A stretch of 6,443 bases of DNA from Treponema sp. (GTDB taxonomy: Bacteria; Spirochaetota; Spirochaetia; Treponematales; Breznakiellaceae): contig JAISFT010000183.1 of the NCBI GenBank assembly GCA_031263435.1, positions 1 through 6,443 of the forward strand, given 5' to 3'. Within the stretch, counting starts at the first letter, position 1; each line of letters opens with the position of its first letter. The notes under the pieces are model-generated. The model saw only the letters and a program-made list of their open reading frames with translations. It did no database searches and had not been told where the DNA came from. Shown in pieces: positions 1-5,894 of the stretch. Made by a program: the position numbers and the translations under genes.

Positions 1-118
1 TTGCGGCAGTTCTGACGCGGTAAAACAGAGCTTGCAAAGGCATAAGGGGAGTATAACATAGGTAACTTAACAGGCGCCACATTTGTGTAGTGCCGTGAAT
101 TGTACTCACCGGGAGGGC

Positions 119-154
119 AAACACAGAGGGGCAGACGCAGAGGTGCCAGGCACC
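119..154. repeat. Short dispersed-type repeat with GGTGCC palindrome downstream of the minus-strand lipoprotein gene
   Basis: Two CAGAGG copies (124-129 and 138-143) sit in a purine-rich run. They are followed by a 6-bp dyad with a one-base centre: GGTGCC at 142-147 and GGCACC at 149-154. The block lies just past the stop codon of the 359-aa lipoprotein gene. There is no T-run after the dyad in the direction of that gene, so I do not call it an intrinsic terminator. Sequences of this style are often dispersed in multiple copies in bacterial genomes, but the copy number here cannot be seen from one window. The rest of 1-118 shows no convincing gene. The only other thing noticed there is an extended -10-like motif on the minus strand (TG, one base, TATACT; 50-58), which lacks a good -35. 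Confidence 0.35.
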
Positions 155-176
155 AAATTTGCAAAAAAACGCAGAA

Positions 177-1256
177 TTACTTTTGGACGGTGTCCTGCGG
201 CAGATCTGGCCTGCGGATCACCATGAAGCCGGCCGCGCCGATGCTGTAGTCTTCCTGCTCTTCCCAGGCGGCGAACAGGAAGTCCCCCAGGCGGTTTATG
301 TGGGAGTAGACAAAATTTTCCGGCAGCGGCGGCAGCGCCGCGGCTTCGGTGAGGTCCGTAGCGGTCCCGCCGGGATCCTGGGCGTTGCGGTAGATCCCCA
401 CGCCGATCTCCTCCCCGGACCGGGACAGATCGGCGCCCCGGAAATAGCGGCTTTCCCGGCCGCCGTTTTTCCGCAGGATTCCCCGGTAATACCAGAGTTT
501 GTCGGCGCCCTGGCGCAGAATATCCGCTTCCCAGCCTTCGGCAAGGGGGATATCCGCGAAGGCAGGAACAGCCAGCGGCGCAAAAAACACCGGGGGGGAC
601 GGCGGGTTTTCCGAAGATGGGGGCCGGCTTTGCGGGGCCAGGCTGAGGACCGGCGGCCGGGGCGGGGCGGCCGCCGGTTCGGCAAAGGTATCGTCCCGGT
701 AAAAAAACAGCGCGGGTTTGTCTTCGTAGATAAAGAGGTTCCCTATGGTGTAGGAGCCCCAGTAGTCTGTCCCGGCGGCAAAGCGGTAGAGTCCCAGGTC
801 CCCCCCCTCCGCGGGCCGGATAACCAGGAGACTGTCCCGGTTTACGGCAAGGTACAGGGCATCCCGGTAGACAAGCGTGGCCGCCACATGGGGGGCCAGG
901 GGCCAGGGGGTAAAGGGGACCAGCGCCGCCTCCACGGGGGATTGAATGTGCCGGGGGCCCGCCTGTGTTGGATTTTCGGACAGGGTGTCTCCGGAGGAGA
1001 CTTCGAACCACAGGGGGTTCTCCGCTGGGCGGAGCAGGGCTGCCAGGGCATCTGCGGGAAAGGGTGAAGGGGCAGAACTCTCCGCTGGTCCTGCCGGCAC
1101 CCCGGCAGGACCAGCGGCCCCGGGCTTCGGGGAAGTTTCGGCCTCCGGGGCCTGCCGTTCTGCGGAATCTGGGGGCGCCGCCTTTCCGCAGGAGTTTCCG
1201 AAGCAAAGGAGAAGAACGGTCAAGGGAAGCCACCGCAGGACCCGGTAAAAACTCAT
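177..1256 (-). CDS. Hypothetical lipoprotein, 359 aa, Pro/Ala-rich, unknown function
   Basis: I do not recognise this family. The N-terminus (residues 1-23) has a basic n-region (Arg5, Arg8), a hydrophobic stretch LPLTVLLLCFG and Cys23 preceded by GNS. This fits a relaxed spirochaete lipobox, so the protein is probably lipidated and exported. Residues 24-66 are a low-complexity Ala/Pro/Glu/Gly tether. Residues 105-190 are rich in short beta-like segments (LVYRDALYLAV, LLVIRP, NLFIYEDKPALFFYRDD). A second Pro-rich linker spans about 192-224, and a further beta-rich part (WYYRGILRK, FLFAAWEE, GFMVIRRP) runs to the end. It is the second gene of a unit, 45 bp after the upstream lipoprotein gene. 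The ATG at 1256 was chosen because it gives a compact signal peptide. A GTG at 1292 is in frame, adds 12 residues and has a better-spaced AAAGG six bases upstream, so the start is uncertain. A G8 tract (coding strand) lies at 807-800, over codons 150-153. Confidence 0.8.
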   Translation of the reverse strand: MSFYRVLRWLPLTVLLLCFGNSCGKAAPPDSAERQAPEAETSPKPGAAGPAGVPAGPAESSAPSPFPADALAALLRPAENPLWFEVSSGDTLSENPTQAGPRHIQSPVEAALVPFTPWPLAPHVAATLVYRDALYLAVNRDSLLVIRPAEGGDLGLYRFAAGTDYWGSYTIGNLFIYEDKPALFFYRDDTFAEPAAAPPRPPVLSLAPQSRPPSSENPPSPPVFFAPLAVPAFADIPLAEGWEADILRQGADKLWYYRGILRKNGGRESRYFRGADLSRSGEEIGVGIYRNAQDPGGTATDLTEAAALPPLPENFVYSHINRLGDFLFAAWEEQEDYSIGAAGFMVIRRPDLPQDTVQK

Positions 1257-1301
1257 GACCCATTGTAACCTATCGGGCGGGACCGGGACCACGGGGGGCC
1301 T

Positions 1302-2120
1302 TTATTCCCAGGGAAGCAGAATCCAGCTTGTTCCGGCGCAGTGGAGAATCCCCGCGGCGGAGTACCATGCCTGTACCCCAGGTCCCCCCTGTACTTTGAA
1401 GCCGGTGGTCCCCCCTTCTGCCGCAAGGGGCGGCGCAAAAGGGGAGGGCGGTATCCAGAGCCCCGGCGGCGCCGGGATGTTCAGGGATACGCTTTCCGCC
1501 GCTTTGAGCCACTGTTTGCGGAACCCGGAACGGATGGTTCTTTCCGCGATGGCTTCCCAATCGGCAAGCCAGGGGTCGGATCGGAGTTCCGGGGAGAGGG
1601 CAGGATCGGAAAAGAGGGCCCGAAAACCCGGCCAGTCAAAATTTTTGCCCTGCCGTAGTTTGATTGTTCCCGCGCTGTTTTGTACATCGCTGTCCAGGGC
1701 GGCGCTGTTCAAGGCTTCGAAGAACCATGCGTCCACCCCGCCCTGCCAGCTCAGGGAGATCCGGTCCGGGGAAGCGCCGGGAATATCGTAGGGGATAATC
1801 GCCCCGGCGGGCCGGAAATCCCCCGGCTCAAGACCGCTGGCCGGCCAATAGGGCCAGGCAAGAACCGGGCTTGCCCGGAAAGGGGAGACGGAGAGTTCCG
1901 CGGTCCCCCCGTCAAGTTCCAAAACAGCTTCCCTGCCCTCCCCTGTGTAATAACGGATAAGCCACCGCGGGGAACCCAGCAGCCCCGTCCAGGATTCCGG
2001 CAGGGGGGGCAGATCCAGCAGGAAGGCGCTTTCCCCATCCCCCGGATTACAGCCCGTAAGAATCGCAGGGCCCCCCAGGATCGCAAGCATTACGATCAGG
2101 AAACCATACCGTTTTTTCAT
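1302..2120 (-). CDS. Hypothetical lipoprotein, 272 aa, unusually Trp-rich
   Basis: This family is not recognised. A classical lipoprotein signal peptide is visible: MKKRYG n-region, hydrophobic residues 7-20, and lipobox LTGC with Cys24 as the lipidation site. The mature part has 14 tryptophans (44, 53, 89, 92, 125, 132, 163, 184, 188, 204, 222, 252, 266, 271), about 5 percent of residues and well above typical. Many lie in Pro/Gly-rich loops such as LAWPYWPASG and PGLWIPPSPF. That pattern would suit a beta-rich ligand- or glycan-contacting surface, but this is only inference. The ATG is supported by GGAG at 2130-2127 with a 6-base spacer. It is the first gene of a minus-strand pair and is divergent from the 463-aa gene at 2341. 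The coding strand has a C7 run at 2009-2003. Base use is visibly GC-richer than in the 2341-3732 gene. Confidence 0.85.
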   Translation of the reverse strand: MKKRYGFLIVMLAILGGPAILTGCNPGDGESAFLLDLPPLPESWTGLLGSPRWLIRYYTGEGREAVLELDGGTAELSVSPFRASPVLAWPYWPASGLEPGDFRPAGAIIPYDIPGASPDRISLSWQGGVDAWFFEALNSAALDSDVQNSAGTIKLRQGKNFDWPGFRALFSDPALSPELRSDPWLADWEAIAERTIRSGFRKQWLKAAESVSLNIPAPPGLWIPPSPFAPPLAAEGGTTGFKVQGGPGVQAWYSAAGILHCAGTSWILLPWE

Positions 2121-2152
2121 AGTTTACTCCGTTTGTAGTTTTATTGATGTTC

Positions 2153-2176
2153 CGTCAGTTCCGGCGGGGACTGATG
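2153..2176. promoter_or_regulatory. Dyad/hairpin in the divergent intergenic region, with an alternative overlapping pairing
   Basis: Positions 2153-2162 pair with 2167-2176 to give a 10-bp stem (two G-T wobbles) around a GGCG loop. Part of the left arm, CCGTCA at 2152-2157, is also a perfect complement of TGACGG at 2182-2187, so two mutually exclusive stems can be drawn. The element lies 33-67 bases upstream of the minus-strand lipoprotein start. It could be a leader hairpin of that transcript or an operator for either divergent gene. Nothing in the sequence decides between these. Confidence 0.35.
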
Positions 2177-2249
2177 TGCATTGACGGCGCCGCAGCTTTA
2201 TCCCCACCTATATAGAGGGACGAAACGCGGTTTTGCTTGGGTTTTTCCT

Positions 2250-2266
2250 ATTTTTTTCAAAAAAAT
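2250..2266. promoter_or_regulatory. A/T-tract palindrome upstream of the 463-aa gene
   Basis: An 8-bp inverted repeat with a single central C, made of T7 followed by A7, lies 75-91 bases upstream of the ATG at 2341. Phased or paired A/T tracts in otherwise GC-rich DNA tend to bend DNA and can act as upstream promoter elements. Here it sits about 38 bases before the best -35 candidate (2304). The role is inferred from position and composition only. Confidence 0.25.
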
Positions 2267-2303
2267 TTCCATGCGTTTATCCTGCCCGCCCCGGCCCGGT
2301 ACA

Positions 2304-2332
2304 TTGCTTTAATACCCGGAGTTGTGCATACT
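2304..2332 (+). promoter_or_regulatory. Candidate sigma70-type promoter placed for a leaderless transcript
   Basis: TTGCTT (2304-2309) and CATACT (2327-2332) are separated by exactly 17 bases, giving partial matches to -35 (3/6) and -10 (4/6). Transcription would be expected to start about 7 bases after the -10, near 2339-2341. The ATG of the 463-aa gene is at 2341. That gene also lacks a Shine-Dalgarno sequence at normal spacing; the only GGAG (2318-2321) is 19 bases away. The two facts together suggest leaderless or near-leaderless initiation. The hexamers are weak, so this is a tentative call. Confidence 0.3.
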
Positions 2333-2340
2333 TTGAAACA

Positions 2341-3732
2341 ATGGCAGATAACGAAAGCTATCTAAGTTTGCTCTCTCAAGCTTTGAATGCCCGGGCAGAT
2401 TGGATTGAAAAATCCGAATTAACCAAATTCAAAGAAGAGCTGCGTACTTTTCAGGCTTCGTATGCCGCGCTTTACAATATTTTTCTTAAAAAGGGGCTTA
2501 TCCACGAGGATCCTTACAAGCAGGAGGCCAGGATCAGCGAACTGGAAGTGCCGGAGGCCACCGGCTTTAGCGAAGCGGAACGGGTAGACAAGCTGACAAT
2601 CCGCCTGGCAAACTACGACAATCAACTGGACTTTCTGGTCAATTTCTATCAGTTCAATGTAGAATTCCTTACCCTGGACCGGATCAAGCGGATTCTGGGG
2701 CTCATAAAGTTCATCGACTGGGCCCACCTTTCGATGGATTCTCCGTTTGCCATGACCAAGGCGATGATGGAACTGACCATATCCGCAAAGAACGGTCTGG
2801 ACCCCATGTCTGCCAGCCTTTTTAATGAGTCTCTGAGCAAGATCTCCAGGGCCACAGGGGCCATCATGGGTCATCTCAAGGTACTCAGCGACTACCAGCG
2901 GGAATCCTACAAATTTGATCTGCGCTCCGCCCTTACCGCGGATATGAAGGCCGGAGAAGCCACCTTGGGGAACATCAAGAAGAAATTCGGTTCCGCCCTG
3001 CCCGGCCGGATTTTTTATCCCGACCTGGTTGAGGAACTTATCAAAGAGGATTACTCCGGCGACGGGCCGGCGCTGCAGGAAAAGGTGCTCAAAAGCCTCC
3101 AAGTGGCGGAGGTCAAGCCGAAACTGGAGAAACAGCCGGTTTCTTTTAAGCAGATTCTGGTAGACGGCCTGCAGGTTATCGGTAGTACCGGTAATACGAT
3201 GTCGGAAATTGCCCCCAAGATAGATGAAAACGAGGATATGATCTCCAACCGGAAAAAGAGTATCTGGCAGAAGCTGCGCTACCTGCTGCAGCGGATCATG
3301 GGCAAGGAGCCGGACCCGGTTGTCCTGGTACTCAAGTATATGGACAATGTCCGGGGTATTTCAGTACAGGAGAAGGTTAATTTTTCTGCTTTTCGCGCGG
3401 ATCTGAATAAACGGATCCGGGTTTTGAATAATTACACCAGCCGGGGACCGGCCGCCCAGAAACTGGCAAGCATGAGCGATGAGCAGTTGATTCAGATTCT
3501 GGACCGTTTAATTCGGGATGTACAGAATACCCATAAAATTCTTGGCGCTATGGACGATTATTTTAAGGCCGAATCCCTCAGCGGGGAACGGGAAAAAGTA
3601 AAGGGGATAAAACCGGAACTGGCTACCATTAAAAATGCCATTGTCCGGGCCAACCAGATCCGCCACGAATACAGCGCCAGGAAAGAAGAAGAAGAGCAAA
3701 TGAAGAAGCTGGGCATTGTCCCGGGAGGCTAA
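2341..3732 (+). CDS. Conserved-looking cytoplasmic helical protein of unknown function, 463 aa
   Basis: No known domain is recognised. There is no signal peptide or membrane segment, and the protein contains no cysteine at all. It is predicted to be mostly alpha-helical and rich in Lys, Glu and Leu. Helical blocks run at about 5-50, 78-125 (including LTLDRIKRILGLIKFIDWAHL), 136-190, 246-275, 300-335, 350-395 and 405-458. The last is a highly charged tail with KEEEEQMKK ending in VPGG. Start choice: the frame is open back to a TTG at 2233, but residues encoded there look non-coding (Phe/Cys/Pro-rich), and ATG 2341 opens the coherent protein. No Shine-Dalgarno precedes it at usual distance. It is followed after one base by the OppA-type gene, whose ribosome binding site is embedded in its last codons, so the two should be co-expressed. 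A cytosolic partner or regulator of peptide uptake is possible but unproven. Confidence 0.88.
   Translation: MADNESYLSLLSQALNARADWIEKSELTKFKEELRTFQASYAALYNIFLKKGLIHEDPYKQEARISELEVPEATGFSEAERVDKLTIRLANYDNQLDFLVNFYQFNVEFLTLDRIKRILGLIKFIDWAHLSMDSPFAMTKAMMELTISAKNGLDPMSASLFNESLSKISRATGAIMGHLKVLSDYQRESYKFDLRSALTADMKAGEATLGNIKKKFGSALPGRIFYPDLVEELIKEDYSGDGPALQEKVLKSLQVAEVKPKLEKQPVSFKQILVDGLQVIGSTGNTMSEIAPKIDENEDMISNRKKSIWQKLRYLLQRIMGKEPDPVVLVLKYMDNVRGISVQEKVNFSAFRADLNKRIRVLNNYTSRGPAAQKLASMSDEQLIQILDRLIRDVQNTHKILGAMDDYFKAESLSGEREKVKGIKPELATIKNAIVRANQIRHEYSARKEEEEQMKKLGIVPGG
3723..3728 (+). promoter_or_regulatory. Ribosome binding site of the OppA-type gene, inside the upstream coding sequence
   Basis: GGGAGG lies five bases before ATG 3734 and codes for the terminal Gly-Gly of the preceding protein. 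The upstream TAA (3730-3732) and the ATG are separated by one base. This arrangement favours translational coupling. It also settles the start at 3734 rather than the in-frame TTG at 3716. Confidence 0.8.
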
Positions 3733-3733
3733 T

Positions 3734-5422
3734 ATGATTCGATGGTACCGTTTTTCTTTTATCATAGCGATAGTCCTGTTCGTTCTGAGCGCCTGCCGGA
3801 CCGTACCGGAGCTTCCCCCGGAAACGATTCTTCCCGGACCTGAAATTCAGGAGGGGGAGGAGCCGGTCCCCGGTCCGGATATCGCGGAAACCCGGCCCCG
3901 GCAGACCCTGCGGGACCAGCTTACCGTTGTTTTTACCGGGGGGGACCTGGAACTGGATCCCCGCAAGTCCTTTATTGCCTCGGAGGCCCAGCTTTATACC
4001 GCCCTCTATGAGGGCCTCTTTTCCTACCATCCCTATACCATGGAACCGGTACCGGGCGCGGCGGAACGATGGGAAGTCTCGGAGGACAAGAAAACCTGGA
4101 CCTTTACGATCCGGGATAACGCCCGGTACTGGAACGGGGACAGCCTGCGGGCCCAGGATTTCCGGTCCGCCTGGATTTCCCTTTTGAACCCCGCACGGGA
4201 ATCCCCTTATTCGAGCCTCTTTGATGTGATACAGGGGGCCCGGGAGTACCGTACCGGTCAGGTTTCAGACCCCTCCGGCATCGGCATCGAGGTGGAAGGG
4301 ACCAAGACCCTTATCGTCCACCTGGCGGTCCCCGCCTCCTTCTTTCCTTCCATGTTATGCCATCATTCCTTTAGCCCCGTACATCCTTCCATGCTGGACG
4401 ACGAGGACTGGTCCGATTCTCCGCCCATATCCAACGGCCCCTTTTATATTTCCGGTGAAAGCGCCATCGGAAAGGAACCGTCCAGTCTGATTCTGGACAA
4501 GAATACCTGGTATTGGGATTCCCGGCAGGTAAACCTGAACCGGATCACCGTCCGCTACCTTGATGACGCCGATGAAGCTTCGGCCCTGTGGAATTCCGGG
4601 GAGGCCCGGTGGATCGGCGGCGATGTCAACCTTGATACCCTGACGGACCGTTCCGGTATAGTCGTCAATACCATGTTTGCCACCCATTACTATTTTATCC
4701 GTTCCGTAGAGAAGCCCTGGTCGGATTACCGGGTACGCCGGGCCCTTATCCTGGCCCTGCCCTGGGAGAACCTGCGGGAGGGCCACTTCCTTCCCGCCAA
4801 GACCCTGATACACCCTATCATGGGGTATCCCGAAATCGAAGGTCTGGAAAACACCGATATTGAAGGGGCCCTCCGCCTGCTGGAAGAGGCGGGCTTCCCC
4901 CGGGGGGCGGGGCTGCCGGAGCTGGTGATCCGCCTTACCCCCTCCCCGGAGGCCGCCCGGATTGGGGAACTGATGGCCCTGGCCTGGCACGAAAAGCTGG
5001 GGGTGCCGGTGCGGATCGAAGTAGTACCCTACCGCCAGTACTTTCAGTCCCTTAAAACCCCCGGTTACGGGGTAGGCTCTTCTACGTGGATTGGAGATTT
5101 TGCCGATCCCTATACATTCCTGCAAATGTGGCGCCGGGACTCCAACCTGAACGACGCCGGCCTGGACGATGCGGATTACGAGGAGTTGATGGAAAAGTCC
5201 ATGACCCAGGAAGGAATAGAGCGTTTTGCCACCCTGGCGGAGGCAGAAACACTGCTTTTGGACCGGGGTACGGTGATACCTATTTCTTACAGCCCCGCGT
5301 TGAACATTATTGACACCGGCGAACTCAGCGGCTGGTATTCCAACGCCTTAGACATCCACCCCTTTAAGTACCTTTCCTTCAGAGCCTTCCGCCCCCTGCC
5401 GGGTGTAGCGCTGTTGACCTAA
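3734..5422 (+). CDS. Oligopeptide-type ABC transporter substrate-binding lipoprotein (SBP_bac_5 / OppA family)
   Basis: This is an extracytoplasmic solute-binding protein of the OppA/DppA family (cluster C). Such proteins capture peptides or related solutes and pass them to a membrane ABC permease. Of its 562 residues, 1-20 form a signal peptide ending in the lipobox LSAC, with Cys21 as the lipid anchor. Residues 22-60 are a Pro/Glu-rich tether. The family signature region is at about 109-147 (AERWEVSEDKKTWTFTIRDN, then WNGDSLRAQDFRSAW). Other family hallmarks are SNGPFY (233-238), YRVRRALILAL (332-342), the TWIGDFADPYTFLQMW segment (451-466), and a C-terminal IPISYSP ... GELSGW ... HPFKYLSFR block (515-550). 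The length is normal for OppA. It is the distal gene of a two-gene operon. No permease or ATPase genes adjoin it, so it may work with a transporter encoded elsewhere or have become a sensor or orphan receptor. Ligand preference cannot be read from the sequence. Confidence 0.93.
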   Translation: MIRWYRFSFIIAIVLFVLSACRTVPELPPETILPGPEIQEGEEPVPGPDIAETRPRQTLRDQLTVVFTGGDLELDPRKSFIASEAQLYTALYEGLFSYHPYTMEPVPGAAERWEVSEDKKTWTFTIRDNARYWNGDSLRAQDFRSAWISLLNPARESPYSSLFDVIQGAREYRTGQVSDPSGIGIEVEGTKTLIVHLAVPASFFPSMLCHHSFSPVHPSMLDDEDWSDSPPISNGPFYISGESAIGKEPSSLILDKNTWYWDSRQVNLNRITVRYLDDADEASALWNSGEARWIGGDVNLDTLTDRSGIVVNTMFATHYYFIRSVEKPWSDYRVRRALILALPWENLREGHFLPAKTLIHPIMGYPEIEGLENTDIEGALRLLEEAGFPRGAGLPELVIRLTPSPEAARIGELMALAWHEKLGVPVRIEVVPYRQYFQSLKTPGYGVGSSTWIGDFADPYTFLQMWRRDSNLNDAGLDDADYEELMEKSMTQEGIERFATLAEAETLLLDRGTVIPISYSPALNIIDTGELSGWYSNALDIHPFKYLSFRAFRPLPGVALLT

Positions 5423-5465
5423 AATCCAGACAGCATTCAAACGGTGGATCTTGTTTTGGGCGCAT

Positions 5466-5520
5466 CCCTGCGCCTGCGGGGTCCTGCGGACTCCCTCCGC
5501 AGGCGCAGGGACCGGGCTTT
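5466..5520 (+). terminator. Strong stem-loop downstream of the OppA-type gene, possible terminator
   Basis: CCCTGCGCCTGCGG (5466-5479) is a perfect 14-bp complement of 5497-5510. The 17-base loop carries an inner 4-bp hairpin (GTCC 5481-5484, GGAC 5488-5491). The stem starts 44 bases after the oppA-like stop. Only a weak CTTT follows (5517-5520), so an efficient intrinsic terminator is uncertain. It could equally protect the mRNA end or be part of the repeat cluster that begins immediately after it. Confidence 0.5.
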
Positions 5521-5533
5521 CCGCTTCAATTCC
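5518..5533. repeat. Left direct repeat flanking the palindromic element
   Basis: TTTCCGCTTCAATTCC recurs as TTTCCGCTTCAATCCC at 5797-5812 (15 of 16 identical, same orientation). The pair brackets the nested palindrome 5536-5789. On the other strand the motif reads GGRATTGAAGCGGAAA. It could be a target duplication, a recombination remnant or part of a larger dispersed repeat. The unequal spacing to the palindrome ends (2 versus 7 bases) argues against a simple clean target duplication. Confidence 0.6.
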
Positions 5534-5535
5534 TC

Positions 5536-5789
5536 GACCCCCGGCCCCGCTCTCTCCCCCTACAGCAGAGGCTAAACTTGACCCACTCCAACGTGTCGGC
5601 AGAGCCGGGAAAACTCCCGGGAAAACCTTTGGAATTCTCTGCCGAGCGTATCGAAGATACAACATATCGCAGATATGACGTATCGGAGATAGCGGAGGCA
5701 GACTCTACAAGCGTTTTTTTGGGAGTTTTCCCGGCTCTTGTTGAACACGCTGTTTTGTGGGTCAAGTTTAGACTGCAGGGCCGGGGGTC
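5536..5789. mobile_element. Nested palindromic element, possible MITE or structured repeat (no transposase)
   Basis: Three well-separated perfect arm pairs nest in register. GACCCCCGGCCC (5536-5547) pairs with 5778-5789. TAAACTTGACCCAC (5573-5586) pairs with 5757-5770. AGAGCCGGGAAAACTCCC (5601-5618) pairs with 5721-5738. A fourth pair, TCTGCC (5638-5643) with GGCAGA (5697-5702), closes the centre. The arms at about 5573-5643 and 5697-5770 are recognisably the same sequence over some 70 bases with small gaps, so they look like long terminal inverted repeats. The core 5644-5696 is three tandem mini-hairpins. No protein-coding gene is inside. Size and architecture fit a miniature inverted-repeat transposable element or a structured RNA locus. 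Classification as mobile is inference, because copies elsewhere and clean target duplications cannot be tested here. Confidence 0.5.
5648..5695. repeat. Three tandem 16-bp hairpin units at the palindrome centre
   Basis: Units start at 5648, 5664 and 5680 and share the pattern RTATCGNAGATA followed by four variable bases. Each unit is itself a dyad: GTATC/GATAC at 5648-5660, CATATC/GATATG at 5663-5677, and TATC/GATA at 5681-5691 with the outer pair lost. Between units one and two the closing G-C pair becomes A-T. The inverted symmetry is therefore kept while the bases change, which hints at selection on structure or on a dyad-binding protein site. Confidence 0.65.
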
Positions 5790-5796
5790 TGTGGTA

Positions 5797-5812
5797 TTTC
5801 CGCTTCAATCCC
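5797..5812. repeat. Right direct repeat flanking the palindromic element
   Basis: TTTCCGCTTCAATCCC matches the copy at 5518-5533 with one C/T difference. Its 3' part (AATCCC) also forms the left side of the outer stem of the following hairpin cluster, so the two elements share sequence. Confidence 0.6.
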
Positions 5813-5886
5813 TTGCGCGGGCGAAAATCGCCCTCCGTGGCGATTTTCGCCTTCGGGGTTTTGCTTCGCAAAACCCCTGAGGGATT
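5807..5886. repeat. Branched hairpin cluster (outer stem enclosing two perfect hairpins)
   Basis: AATCCCT (5807-5813) pairs with AGGGATT (5880-5886). Inside are a perfect 13-bp stem (5820-5832 with 5839-5851, loop CTCCGT) and a perfect 10-bp stem (GGGGTTTTGC 5855-5864 with GCAAAACCCC 5868-5877, loop TTC). Each arm of the 13-bp stem is itself a small dyad (GGCGA and TCGCC around AAA or TTT), so an alternative fold exists. A TTTGTTT run follows at 5885-5891, so the 10-bp hairpin could also stop rightward transcription. A multi-branch fold like this is expected of a structured repeat or small RNA; no known RNA family is recognised. Confidence 0.5.
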
Positions 5887-5894
5887 TGTTTAGA

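Noticed and set aside
106..1263. Long minus-strand open frame of 385 codons overlapping the 359-aa lipoprotein gene
   Set aside because: Its translation is Arg/Pro/Gly-rich low-complexity sequence with no signal peptide or plausible fold. It is a GC-driven shadow of the real frame, which has a lipoprotein signal and mixed beta-like composition.
2181..2214. Promoter made of TTGACG (2181-2186) and TATATA (2209-2214)
   Set aside because: The spacer is 22 bases, too long for a normal sigma70-type promoter. It was kept only as an alternative start region for the 463-aa gene.
2233..2340. N-terminal extension of the 463-aa gene to a TTG at 2233
   Set aside because: The extension is Phe/Cys/Pro-rich, spans the A/T tract and the candidate promoter, and has no ribosome binding site. 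The coherent protein starts at ATG 2341.
2419..3102. Minus-strand open frame antisense to the 463-aa gene, and a similar one at 4355-5125 antisense to the OppA-type gene
   Set aside because: Both lie wholly inside well-supported genes and have shadow-type compositions without recognisable domains.
5518..5812. CRISPR array, suggested by direct repeats whose complement contains ATTGAAG
   Set aside because: There are only two copies, 279 bases apart, with a palindrome between them instead of short spacers, and no cas gene is present.
5451..5880. Several open frames on both strands through the palindromic block
   Set aside because: They arise because inverted repeats lack stops in several frames. 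None has a ribosome binding site or protein-like composition, and the same sequence is read in both directions.
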